Below, one piece after another: positions 1 to 5,887 of a DNA stretch of 7,609 nucleotides. The position numbers were made by a program, and so were the translations under genes. The notes under the pieces were generated by a model, which searched no databases, was not told the DNA's origin, and saw only the letters and a program-made list of their open reading frames with translations. The first letter of the stretch is position 1; each line of letters starts with the position of its first letter. This DNA is from Rickettsia typhi. Its GTDB lineage: Bacteria > Pseudomonadota > Gammaproteobacteria > Burkholderiales > Burkholderiaceae_C. The stretch is taken from positions 1 to 7,609 of the forward strand of contig CALPPP020000053.1 of assembly GCA_943325485.2 (NCBI GenBank). Direction: 5' to 3'.

Positions 1-443
1 ATCCAGCAACGCAACAACGCCAAGTAAAAGCGCTGTGTCGCGGTGTAACTGAGAACCAGCTGATCTAAAGGCAGCGCTACGCCCAATTCATCACATGCGG
101 CCTGTGCCAGAGACCGCATCTTGGCATAGGAAATCAGCGTTCCGAGGGCTGTGGTGGGAAATGGCAGACCTATAAACACATTGTCTAAGCCACTGAGACT
201 GCTGATCAGTTGCGGGTCTTGGTGAACCACGGCTATGCCAGCCGTGGGGTTTGGCGCACTTAGCTGTCCTTCATCACAAGGATAGCTGCGGGTCAGCACA
301 TGGATCAAGGTGGACTTGCCAGCGCCATTTTCGCCAATCAAGCCCAACACCTCACCAGCGTGCAACGCGATATCTACGCCCTCTAAAGCCGTCAGCCCGC
401 CAAACCGCTTGGTCAAGCCGACGCCTTGAAGAACCGCGGTCAC
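1..443 (-). CDS. Sugar-type ABC transporter ATP-binding protein (RbsA-like), N-terminal part, cut by window edge
   Basis: The first 147 residues of an ATPase that would energise import of the ligand captured by the upstream binding protein. Seen: Walker A GENGAGKST at residues 37-45, then a Q-loop (GIAVVHQD, Q75) followed by LISSLSGLDNVFIG, which matches the CUT2/RbsA pattern of GIGIIHQE followed by LTIAENIFLG. The ABC signature position reads LSYTATQ (131-137), degenerate against LSGGQ and also unlike the LSVGxQQ usual in this family. Walker B and the expected second ATPase half lie outside the window. The start is a GTG at 443-441 whose bases overlap the TGA stop of the binding-protein gene (GTGA), so translation is probably coupled. 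RbsA-type proteins are about 500 residues, so roughly 70 percent is missing. A permease gene would be expected further downstream. The family is secure; the substrate is unknown. Confidence 0.9.
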   Translation of the reverse strand, partial: MTAVLQGVGLTKRFGGLTALEGVDIALHAGEVLGLIGENGAGKSTLIHVLTRSYPCDEGQLSAPNPTAGIAVVHQDPQLISSLSGLDNVFIGLPFPTTALGTLISYAKMRSLAQAACDELGVALPLDQLVLSYTATQRFYLALLRCW

Positions 444-1366
444 TTGGTGATCAAGCTGGCCGGTGCGTACATTTCTGTGCTGCTGGGTTTTTTGCCTGCA
501 AAGGAAGCTTCCATTTGCGCTGTCACCAGTTCAGCCATGCCACGGAAGTTTTGCTTCATGGTGGCGACAAAGGGTGAGCCCTTTTTGATCAGGTCATTGG
601 CTTGGCTGGTGCCGTCAATGCCGGTGACCACAATTTCATTACGGCCTGCGGCTTGGATGGCTTGGGTCGCACCAATAGCGGGCTCGTCCCAGGCTGCCCA
701 CACGGCGGTGATGGAGCCTTTGGCAGGGTTGGCCGTCAAAATGCTTTCCATGGATTTGCGAGCGTTCTCAATGGGGCCAGGCACTTGGACATGCTGTTCG
801 CTGATGACTTTGATGTTGGGGTTCTTTTTCAGCAAGGCGTCCAGCGCTTGTGAGCGCTTGAGCACACCAGGATGGGGACGGTGCGTGAACACCACGATAG
901 AGCCTTTGTTGCCAATGGTTTTGAGCAAATGCTGGCTGATGGCGTCAGACATGGCGGTGTTGTCGCTGGTGGCATTCATCACCATACCGGGGATGTAGCC
1001 CGAGTCGCAACCAAACACGGGGATGCCTTTGGCTGCAGCCGCTGCAATTTGTGTTTTGACTTGGTTAGGGTCTGCACTGACGATGACGATGGCATCGGTT
1101 TTAGCGGCAATCGCATCTTCCATGCGACTGGCCATTTGACCAAAGTCGCCTTTGGTATCGATCACATTGGCTTTCCAACCTTTTTTGCCAGACAGTTCTG
1201 ACAAGGTGGTGAGCATTTCATTGGTGGTGACCGATTGCTGATAAGGGGTGATCAAGGTGATGTTTTTGGCTTGCTGTGCGCCAGCCTGGGTGCTCAAGGC
1301 CATGGCCAAGGCTACAGCCGATAAAGTGAAATGGCGACGCAAGGGGTTGAAGCGAGATGAGGTCAA
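440..1366 (-). CDS. Periplasmic sugar-type substrate-binding protein (RbsB/Peripla_BP_4 family)
   Basis: A 308-residue binding protein expected to capture a small polar ligand in the periplasm and deliver it to the ABC transporter encoded next. Residues 1-30 form a signal peptide (RR pair at 10-11, hydrophobic stretch 14-25, likely cleavage after AGA at 30). The mature part has the two-lobe pattern of the ribose-binding family: ITLITPY (36-42), DAIVIVSADP (91-100), GIPVFGCDSG (114-123), NATSDN (131-136), AVWAAWDEPAIGATQAIQAAG (221-241, split here as AVWAAWDEPA and IGATQAIQAAG), GIDG (249-252) and ATMKQN (268-273). Where sugar binders usually carry Asn-Asp, this one has W226-D227, so the ligand may not be a plain aldopentose. 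The start is TTG, chosen because GGAG (1373-1376 on the complement) lies 6 nt upstream and because it gives a complete signal peptide. The first in-frame ATG falls inside the hydrophobic core. It follows the aminotransferase gene by 65 nt. Confidence 0.9.
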   Translation of the reverse strand: MTSSRFNPLRRHFTLSAVALAMALSTQAGAQQAKNITLITPYQQSVTTNEMLTTLSELSGKKGWKANVIDTKGDFGQMASRMEDAIAAKTDAIVIVSADPNQVKTQIAAAAAKGIPVFGCDSGYIPGMVMNATSDNTAMSDAISQHLLKTIGNKGSIVVFTHRPHPGVLKRSQALDALLKKNPNIKVISEQHVQVPGPIENARKSMESILTANPAKGSITAVWAAWDEPAIGATQAIQAAGRNEIVVTGIDGTSQANDLIKKGSPFVATMKQNFRGMAELVTAQMEASFAGKKPSSTEMYAPASLITK

Positions 1367-1404
1367 GGTTGTCTCCGGGTGGTGGTGTTAAAAATGAAAG
1401 GCTC

Positions 1405-1431
1405 AAAAAATTCTAACTGCGACCAGCGGTT
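1405..1431 (-). terminator. Weak hairpin plus T-run between aminotransferase and binding-protein genes (possible attenuator)
   Basis: Immediately after the aminotransferase stop, the transcript reads AACCGC, a 5-nt loop TGGTC, then GCAGTT. This is a 6-bp stem with one C-A mismatch, followed by AGAATTTTTT. The form is that of a leaky intrinsic terminator or an mRNA-stabilising hairpin. The stem is short and mismatched, so it may be chance. Confidence 0.25.
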
Positions 1432-2745
1432 CTAAGGGTTCACCCTGAGCGCCGCTTGCATGGCCTGTGTCGCTACATCCTCCAACCAGCCAAAGTCCAT
1501 GTGTTGATGCGCTTCACAAAAAAACCAAGGCTCTCGGGAGTCAGGTTCGAGCATCACACCACGGTCAATCAGTTGCCAGCAAAACTCGCGGTACAAGCTG
1601 CTGTTGGTCTTGCGCCAGTCGCGGTAGGTTTCTGGCACGGTGGGGGTGAAGTGAATACCCAGCATGGAAGCAGGTCCGGCAAACCTGTGTTCAATGCTTG
1701 CTTGCGTGAACACCCTGCCCAAGAGATCACGAACACGCTCTCCCACATGGTGCACGGTTTGCAGTGCATCTGTGTGGGTCAAGATGTCCAAGGTGCAATG
1801 GGCAGCACTCAAACCCACCAAATTGGCGGTGTAGGTACCCCCATGCACCACGGCACCCGCATTCGCACCCACCACATCCATCACATCGGCGCGGCCACCG
1901 AATGCGGCCACCGGATAGCCGTTGCCCATGGCTTTGGCATAGGTCGTTAAATCTGCATAAATGCCATACAAGGCTTGCGCCCCACCCTTGGCGACACGAA
2001 AACCCGACTTCACCTCATCGATGATCAACAAGGTGCCTTGGGCCGTGCATAAATCCCGCAAGCGCTGCAACCATGTTTGGCTCGCTGCAATGCTGCCTGC
2101 GTTGCCGATGATGGGTTCGAGCACCACACAAGCCAGTTGGTGGTCACGGCGCTGAAACAAATCTTCCAAGGCGGCAAAGTCGTTCAAGCCAATGATGTCG
2201 ACCAAGTCATGGGTCTTAGGGGGAATGCCTGCGCCAAAGGGAATCACCTCAGGGGCTTGGCCGCTATGGGCGTCCCAGTTTTCGATGTCGGACTTCCACA
2301 TGAATTCATCGGCCAAACCATGAAAACCACCCTCGACCGTCGCCATGCGCTCTCGCCCCGTAAAGCCCCGTGCGGTACGCACTGCGCCCATCACCGCTTC
2401 GGTTCCCGAGTTGGCAAAACGCATTTTGTCGATCTGCGGACACAGGGCTTTGATTTGCTGCACCACCAAGGTGTCGAGCTCGGTCGCAAAACCCGTCAAG
2501 GTGCCGCCGCTTTGTATTTGCCCAACCACCGCCTTGTCAACCCGCTCGTCGCCATAGCCCAAGATAACTGGGCCATAGCCCAAACGGAAATCCACATAGG
2601 TTTTGCCGTCCACATCGAGCAATTCGCAACCCTTGGCACGTTGGATGAAGACGGTGCGATCGGGGCCCCAGTAGCGGTAGTTTTCCGCCACGCCTTGGGG
2701 CATGTGCCGCATCGCTTCTTGCAGCAGTTGCGACTGACGGCTCAT
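1432..2745 (-). CDS. Class III PLP-dependent aminotransferase, glutamate-1-semialdehyde aminomutase-like
   Basis: A 437-residue cytoplasmic PLP enzyme of fold type I. Landmarks in order: GYGPVILGYGD (56-66), substrate and phosphate region SGTEAVMGAVRTARGFTGR (113-131), aromatic-His stacking pair F141-H142 in GGFHG, EP at 210-211, cofactor-binding D243 in IIDEVKSGFR (241-250), Schiff-base lysine K271 in YAKAMGNGYPVAAFGGR, and T304 in HGGTYTANLVG. The overall pattern, especially FTGR and the lysine region, is closest to HemL-type aminomutases. The length is also near HemL's (about 430). However, it sits in a transport and dehydrogenase cluster, and the lysine segment differs from the HemL KIIGGGMPVGA pattern, so a role in heme synthesis is unlikely. 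An amino-acid or amino-sugar derivative is a more likely substrate (inference). Its ATG overlaps the stop of the dehydrogenase gene (ATGA), and a GGAGAGG lies about 10 nt upstream. Alternative: an omega-amino acid transaminase acting with the neighbouring dehydrogenase. Confidence 0.9.
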   Translation of the reverse strand: MSRQSQLLQEAMRHMPQGVAENYRYWGPDRTVFIQRAKGCELLDVDGKTYVDFRLGYGPVILGYGDERVDKAVVGQIQSGGTLTGFATELDTLVVQQIKALCPQIDKMRFANSGTEAVMGAVRTARGFTGRERMATVEGGFHGLADEFMWKSDIENWDAHSGQAPEVIPFGAGIPPKTHDLVDIIGLNDFAALEDLFQRRDHQLACVVLEPIIGNAGSIAASQTWLQRLRDLCTAQGTLLIIDEVKSGFRVAKGGAQALYGIYADLTTYAKAMGNGYPVAAFGGRADVMDVVGANAGAVVHGGTYTANLVGLSAAHCTLDILTHTDALQTVHHVGERVRDLLGRVFTQASIEHRFAGPASMLGIHFTPTVPETYRDWRKTNSSLYREFCWQLIDRGVMLEPDSREPWFFCEAHQHMDFGWLEDVATQAMQAALRVNP

Positions 2746-3662
2746 GGCTGCAGAGCCTCTCCGTGCGGTGGACGTAGCAACATACCAACCCTTTCTTCCA
2801 GCAACTTCACCACGTGCAGTTCTGCCGCATCATCGCCGTAACGGGCTCTTGCCTCTTCAAACAAGGCTTGGGCATGTGCACCCATGGTGAGCGAGTAGCC
2901 CTGTGACTGGGCAATTTGGTTCACCAAACCCAAGTCCTTGCAACACAAGGCCAGCGAAAAACTCGGGTCGTAGTGCCCGGCAAAAATGGAAGGGATGTCG
3001 TGGCGAGCCACCCAGCTGTCGCCTGCACTGGAAGTAATAGCCTCTTGCACCACGTTGAGCGGCACACCGGCTTTGGCACCCAACATCAGCGCCTCGCCAA
3101 TGGTGGCGGCGCCGACAAACCACAACAGGTTGGTCAAGAGCTTGACCGTGGCCGCGTTGCCGGGTTTGCCGCAGTGAAAGATTTTTTCGCCTATGACATT
3201 AAAAATAGGCAAATGTTTGTCGTAGCAGTCTTTGTCGCCACCGACAAAAATTGACAAACGCCCCAAGGCCGCCATGTCCACCGCATTGGTGACTGGGGCT
3301 TCTAAAAAATCCACCCCTTTGGCTTTCGCGGTTTGCACCAAGCTTTGCACCAACTCCACCGAACTGGTGGAGGTGTCAATCACGGTGGTACCTGAGCGCA
3401 CATGGGCAATAACGCCGTCAGCGCCAAGCATGACTTGGCTGACTTGCGGTGGCCCTGGCAAGGAGGACATGACCACATCAGCTTGCGCCACGGCTTGCGC
3501 AACGCTGGATGCGAGCTTGGCACCCAAGGCCACCAAGTTGTCTGTCTTGGCTGCAACGGTGTCGAAGACGCTCAAGTCGTAACCAGCGCGAAGCAAATTT
3601 GCCGCCATCGGGTTGCCCATGTTGCCAACGCCGATAAAGGCCAGAGTTGGCAAATGACTCAT
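2742..3662 (-). CDS. NAD(P)-dependent beta-hydroxyacid dehydrogenase (3-hydroxyisobutyrate dehydrogenase family)
   Basis: A 306-residue cytoplasmic oxidoreductase that would interconvert a beta-hydroxyacid and its semialdehyde. The length is typical (about 290-300). The N-terminal Rossmann domain opens with FIGVGNMG (dinucleotide loop 11-16). The Asp at 34 after the second strand (SVFD) suggests NAD rather than NADP. Next come DVVMSSLPGP (62-71) and IDTSTSS (95-101). The catalytic lysine K174 with N178 lies in GNAATVKLLTNLL, and FSLALCCKDLGL (235-246, K242-D243) marks the helical C-terminal domain. The substrate loop, normally D-A-P-V-S-G-G, reads E-A-P-V-T-N-A (121-127), so the glycine pair is lost although a hydroxyl residue remains. 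The ATG overlaps the stop of the methyltransferase gene (ATGA) with no visible ribosome binding site, pointing to translational coupling. Exact substrate not determinable; tartronate-semialdehyde reductase or 3-hydroxypropionate dehydrogenase are relatives. Confidence 0.9.
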   Translation of the reverse strand: MSHLPTLAFIGVGNMGNPMAANLLRAGYDLSVFDTVAAKTDNLVALGAKLASSVAQAVAQADVVMSSLPGPPQVSQVMLGADGVIAHVRSGTTVIDTSTSSVELVQSLVQTAKAKGVDFLEAPVTNAVDMAALGRLSIFVGGDKDCYDKHLPIFNVIGEKIFHCGKPGNAATVKLLTNLLWFVGAATIGEALMLGAKAGVPLNVVQEAITSSAGDSWVARHDIPSIFAGHYDPSFSLALCCKDLGLVNQIAQSQGYSLTMGAHAQALFEEARARYGDDAAELHVVKLLEERVGMLLRPPHGEALQP

Positions 3663-4369
3663 GATTTTTTAAACGTCAAAAACTGGGGTTTGTCGCCCGC
3701 ATAAGGCTGGTAGGTAAAGCCAAAACCTTGAAGCATATCCAAGGCTTGGGCAAAGGAATAGGTTCGGTAGTGAATGGTCTGCGCCATCAAAGTTTTGTCA
3801 ACGTCGGCCAAATAGTAATGCTTGGTAAACCCATGCTCACTGGGCTCAATTTTTTGCGAGTACAGCATGCCGTTAGAGATGGGACTGGCGTAGTCATGGT
3901 GCGGCCCCTGAACGCCCAACAGCAATTGCCCTCCTGCTTTGACGTGCTTGGCAATTTGTGCGAGGCCGATTCTGTTGGGCTCGTCTTGCGCAATGTGGCT
4001 GACCAAAAAAGGCTCATTGTTTCCATCAATAACGAAGTACCAGACGCCGCCATAAGAAAAAGCCAAGTCATAGGTTTGGGCCAAATGCAACTCAGTCACG
4101 TTTTGGTGTTGCAACCTCACTTGGGAAAATGATTGCAAACGTTGTTGCGCAATCGTCAACATGGCTTGGGTCAAATCTACGCCTGTGATGGTCACTTCGG
4201 GCTGGCGCTTGGCCAAAGTTTCCATGATCAAGCCGGTTCCACAACCGATCTCCAGAACATTGGAAAAAGGTAAATGCTGCACCAAATTGTCTACAATTTT
4301 GTCGTAATCATAATAACCAGATGTCATGATTAAGTCGTAATAACCCGACATATTTGTGTAATCGCCCAT
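3659..4369 (-). CDS. Class I SAM-dependent methyltransferase
   Basis: A 236-residue cytoplasmic protein with a Rossmann-type SAM-binding domain. Motif I is VLEIGCGTG (38-46), the acidic residue ending strand 2 is D65 in ITGVDLT, YDLAFSYGG (100-108) fits the strand 4 region, and VKAGGQLLLGVQG (143-155) fits strand 5. The N-terminus repeats SGYYD (8-12 and 17-21), a Tyr-rich opening seen in small-molecule methyltransferases. The ATG at 4369 is preferred because AGGGA lies about 5 nt upstream. An in-frame TTG at 4444 would add 25 residues but has no ribosome binding site and a non-homologous-looking leader. It is the first gene of the minus-strand cluster and overlaps the dehydrogenase start by 4 nt. 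The base composition is slightly richer in A/T than in the following genes. The acceptor is unknown; nothing indicates a DNA or rRNA target. Confidence 0.85.
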   Translation of the reverse strand: MGDYTNMSGYYDLIMTSGYYDYDKIVDNLVQHLPFSNVLEIGCGTGLIMETLAKRQPEVTITGVDLTQAMLTIAQQRLQSFSQVRLQHQNVTELHLAQTYDLAFSYGGVWYFVIDGNNEPFLVSHIAQDEPNRIGLAQIAKHVKAGGQLLLGVQGPHHDYASPISNGMLYSQKIEPSEHGFTKHYYLADVDKTLMAQTIHYRTYSFAQALDMLQGFGFTYQPYAGDKPQFLTFKKS

Positions 4370-4427
4370 TATCTTCCCTGGTAAACAGCTGACCGAGAGT
4401 TCAGGATGGCGCCATTTGGCATAGCCC

Positions 4428-4441
4428 CCTAAAATTTTGGG
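4428..4441. promoter_or_regulatory. AT-centred 14-bp dyad, possible operator
   Basis: CCTAAAATTTTGGG is a palindrome except for one T/G pair, centred between 4434 and 4435. It lies about 60 bp upstream of the methyltransferase ATG, a suitable distance for a regulator site. No transcription-factor family is recognised and no second copy was seen in the window. Confidence 0.25.
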
Positions 4442-4509
4442 CAAGCATATCAGCCTCAGTTGTTTGCGCTTTTCGTCTTTCGGTCAATGGGTGCTATTGC
4501 CTCGCCATT

Positions 4510-4515
4510 TAGAAT
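4510..4515 (+). promoter_or_regulatory. Possible -10 box (TAGAAT) for the cytochrome c cluster
   Basis: TAGAAT matches the sigma-70 -10 consensus at 5 of 6 bases and lies 34 bp before the preferred cytochrome ATG. No convincing -35 hexamer sits 16-18 bp upstream, so this is a weak call. Confidence 0.2.
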
Positions 4516-4549
4516 GACCTACTTTTTAAAGTGCTTTCCTGCTGAGCCC

Positions 4550-4951
4550 ATGCTTTTATCTTCCTTACTGAAAAAAGGCCTGTTTTTCATCACACTCGCT
4601 TTGGTGGTTTTGCTCTTTCTCCAACGTGATTTGGTGTTGGCCGCCTTTCAGACCAATCCCTTTCAGGGTTCTATCGAATCGGTAGCAAGAGGTGAGCAAA
4701 TATGGACTTTGAATTGTTTGAGTTGTCATGGGCCTGCTGGGTCAGGTGATGGGCCTGCCAGCGCCCTGTTAACCAAGAGGCCTAAAGACCTGACAATGGT
4801 TGCTTCACCCCCCTTTTTTCCTGACGGCATCATGGCCTTTCGCATTGCACACGGTAAAAACACCATGCCTGCTTGGCAAGACGCACTCACCCCAGACGAA
4901 ATATGGGACCTTGTGAGCTTTATCCGCTCCAAGGCCAACCGAACTTCTTAA
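4550..4951 (+). CDS. Membrane-anchored monoheme cytochrome c (class I)
   Basis: A 133-residue protein with an uncleaved signal-anchor (residues 9-25, LFFITLALVV core) and a periplasmic cytochrome c domain. The heme motif C56-L-S-C59-H60 is followed by GPAGSGDGPAS, usual for small class I cytochromes. The likely distal ligand is M106 in NTMPAW, ahead of a C-terminal helix with TPDEIWDLVSFIRS (114-127). It probably carries electrons between periplasmic or inner-membrane partners. The start is uncertain: ATG at 4550 gives a compact anchor, while ATG 4514 or TTG 4460 would add 12 or 30 residues. None has a clear ribosome binding site, so I chose the one that best fits a membrane anchor. It is the first of four closely spaced plus-strand genes, with the HIT gene 16 nt downstream. 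Partner enzymes are not in the window. Confidence 0.88.
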   Translation: MLLSSLLKKGLFFITLALVVLLFLQRDLVLAAFQTNPFQGSIESVARGEQIWTLNCLSCHGPAGSGDGPASALLTKRPKDLTMVASPPFFPDGIMAFRIAHGKNTMPAWQDALTPDEIWDLVSFIRSKANRTS

Positions 4952-4967
4952 AGCGAGATAATGGCTT

Positions 4968-5390
4968 ATGGATAAACCTCCCGTCTGTACTTACTGCAAC
5001 TTGTCCGAGTCACGCATCATCGACCAAAGTCCGCTGACTTTGGTGTTTCGCGACGTCTTTCCCGTCTCGCCGGGCCACACCCTCATCATCCCCCGCCGTC
5101 ATGTTGAATCCTATTTCGATCTCACCGACCAAGAGCGCGAAGACCTGACCTTCATGATGATGCGAGCCAAGAATGTGCTCAAAAATGAGCTCAGCCCTCA
5201 AGCCTTCAACATTGGTATCAACGAAGGTTTTGCCGCTGGTCAAACCGTGGCGCATACCACCATGCAACTGATCCCTCGCTTCAAAGGCGATGTCACCGAA
5301 CCACGCGGCGGTATCCGCTGGATTTTTCCTGATAAAGCTGTTTTTTGGGAAAAGAAACCCACCACAGTCACCACCACAGAGACAAAATGA
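4968..5390 (+). CDS. HIT-family protein with a degenerate histidine triad
   Basis: A 140-residue cytoplasmic protein of the histidine triad superfamily (nucleotide hydrolases and transferases). Seen: a CxxC pair C7/C10 like the zinc site of many bacterial HIT proteins, FRDVFPVSPGHTLIIPRRH (28-45), NIGINEGFAAGQTV (81-94) and LIPRFKGDV (101-109). The length and these blocks are typical. The active-site motif, normally H-x-H-x-H, reads H96-T-T98-M-Q100: the middle His that attacks the phosphate is Thr and the last is Gln. By family knowledge this should abolish nucleotidyl transfer. Since the fold and phosphate-side residues look intact, it may bind nucleotides without hydrolysing them, or use other chemistry (inference). 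The codons are ACC and CAA, so at least three base changes from His codons are needed. It starts 16 nt after the cytochrome gene with a weak GAG upstream, and its stop overlaps the next ATG. The C-terminus is Thr-rich (TTVTTTETK). Confidence 0.92.
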   Translation: MDKPPVCTYCNLSESRIIDQSPLTLVFRDVFPVSPGHTLIIPRRHVESYFDLTDQEREDLTFMMMRAKNVLKNELSPQAFNIGINEGFAAGQTVAHTTMQLIPRFKGDVTEPRGGIRWIFPDKAVFWEKKPTTVTTTETK

Positions 5391-5878
5391 AAAACAACTT
5401 CATCGCAAAACACCTGATCATCGCCACCCTTGTTTTATCGTTTGGCACGGCCCTGCATGCAGCAGAACCCAGCAACGACGACAGGATTTACCACGCCACC
5501 TTTGGCGTCATCACCGCTTTTGGCTACAAAAAACAAATCGACGCAGACCCTATTTGCAAAGGCAAGGCTTACCCCGATTTCGATCTGAATCAATTTTTGA
5601 ATGCCATCCCCAAGGACTTCCTCAAACGACCCGATCAGCTTGAAGGTATTGCCAACCAATTCAAAGGCTATTTTCAAAACCTCGATACTGTGCAGCTGCC
5701 TTCAGGACAAACGATTCCTGTGGCCTACCAAGAGCTGAAAAAAAGCACGGCTTTGCTGCTTCGCAAAGAAACTGAAAGCAGTGATGTCGCCGATTTGTGT
5801 CAAAAAATTTACGACGATTCCGATAAGATTTTTAAGAAGCAAATCCAAAGCATCCAACTTTTGGTCGTCAAAAAATAA
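5387..5878 (+). CDS. Secreted hypothetical protein with two cysteines
   Basis: A 163-residue protein I do not recognise. Residues 1-25 are a clear signal peptide (lysine at 2 and 8, hydrophobic core 9-20, cleavage after LHA or HAA), so the mature protein is periplasmic or released. The mature part is charged and mostly helical in character. It has just two cysteines, C57 in DPICKGK and C138 in DLCQKIYDD, which could form one disulfide. A central segment ANQFKGYFQNLDTVQLPSG, followed by IPVAYQEL, contains no known catalytic motif. The start was set at 5387 because this ATG overlaps the HIT stop (ATGA), has GAGA about 5 nt before it, and gives a canonical signal peptide. A longer reading from 5345 would add a His-rich, non-signal leader. 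It lies 9 nt before the lipoprotein gene in the same run. Function unknown. Confidence 0.85.
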   Translation: MKNNFIAKHLIIATLVLSFGTALHAAEPSNDDRIYHATFGVITAFGYKKQIDADPICKGKAYPDFDLNQFLNAIPKDFLKRPDQLEGIANQFKGYFQNLDTVQLPSGQTIPVAYQELKKSTALLLRKETESSDVADLCQKIYDDSDKIFKKQIQSIQLLVVKK

Positions 5879-5887
5879 GGCCCACCC

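Larger units (their letters stand above)
4370..4549. other. Divergent intergenic region between methyltransferase and cytochrome c genes
   Basis: About 180 bp separate two divergent start codons, so both clusters must be driven from here or from inside coding sequence. I find no strong sigma-70 pair on either strand. The notable elements are an AT-centred dyad (4428-4441) and a TAGAAT hexamer on the plus strand. The exact borders depend on the chosen starts of the two genes. Confidence 0.5.

Noticed and set aside
426..998. Open plus-strand frame of 190 codons antisense to the binding-protein gene
   Set aside because: The opposite strand encodes a complete secreted binding protein. This frame lacks a ribosome binding site and any family motif.
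1456..1950. Plus-strand frame of 164 codons, His-rich
   Set aside because: It is antisense to the C-terminal half of the aminotransferase; the His/Gly richness reflects reversed codons of the real gene.
2077..2841. Open plus-strand frame of 254 codons antisense to the aminotransferase
   Set aside because: It lies wholly opposite a gene with clear PLP motifs and crosses its start. The translation has no recognisable domain, and such long antisense frames are common at this GC content.
4370..4444. N-terminal extension of the methyltransferase from TTG at 4444
   Set aside because: There is no ribosome binding site, and the extra 25 residues do not resemble a methyltransferase start; the ATG at 4369 has AGGGA upstream.
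5358..5383. Short repeat of ACCACAG units near the end of the HIT gene
   Set aside because: It is coding sequence for a Thr-rich tail, with too few and imperfect copies to call a repeat element.
5345..5386. Longer start for the secreted protein with a His-rich leader
   Set aside because: It would bury the signal peptide, and the leader is out-of-frame coding sequence of the HIT gene; the overlapping ATG at 5387 fits better.
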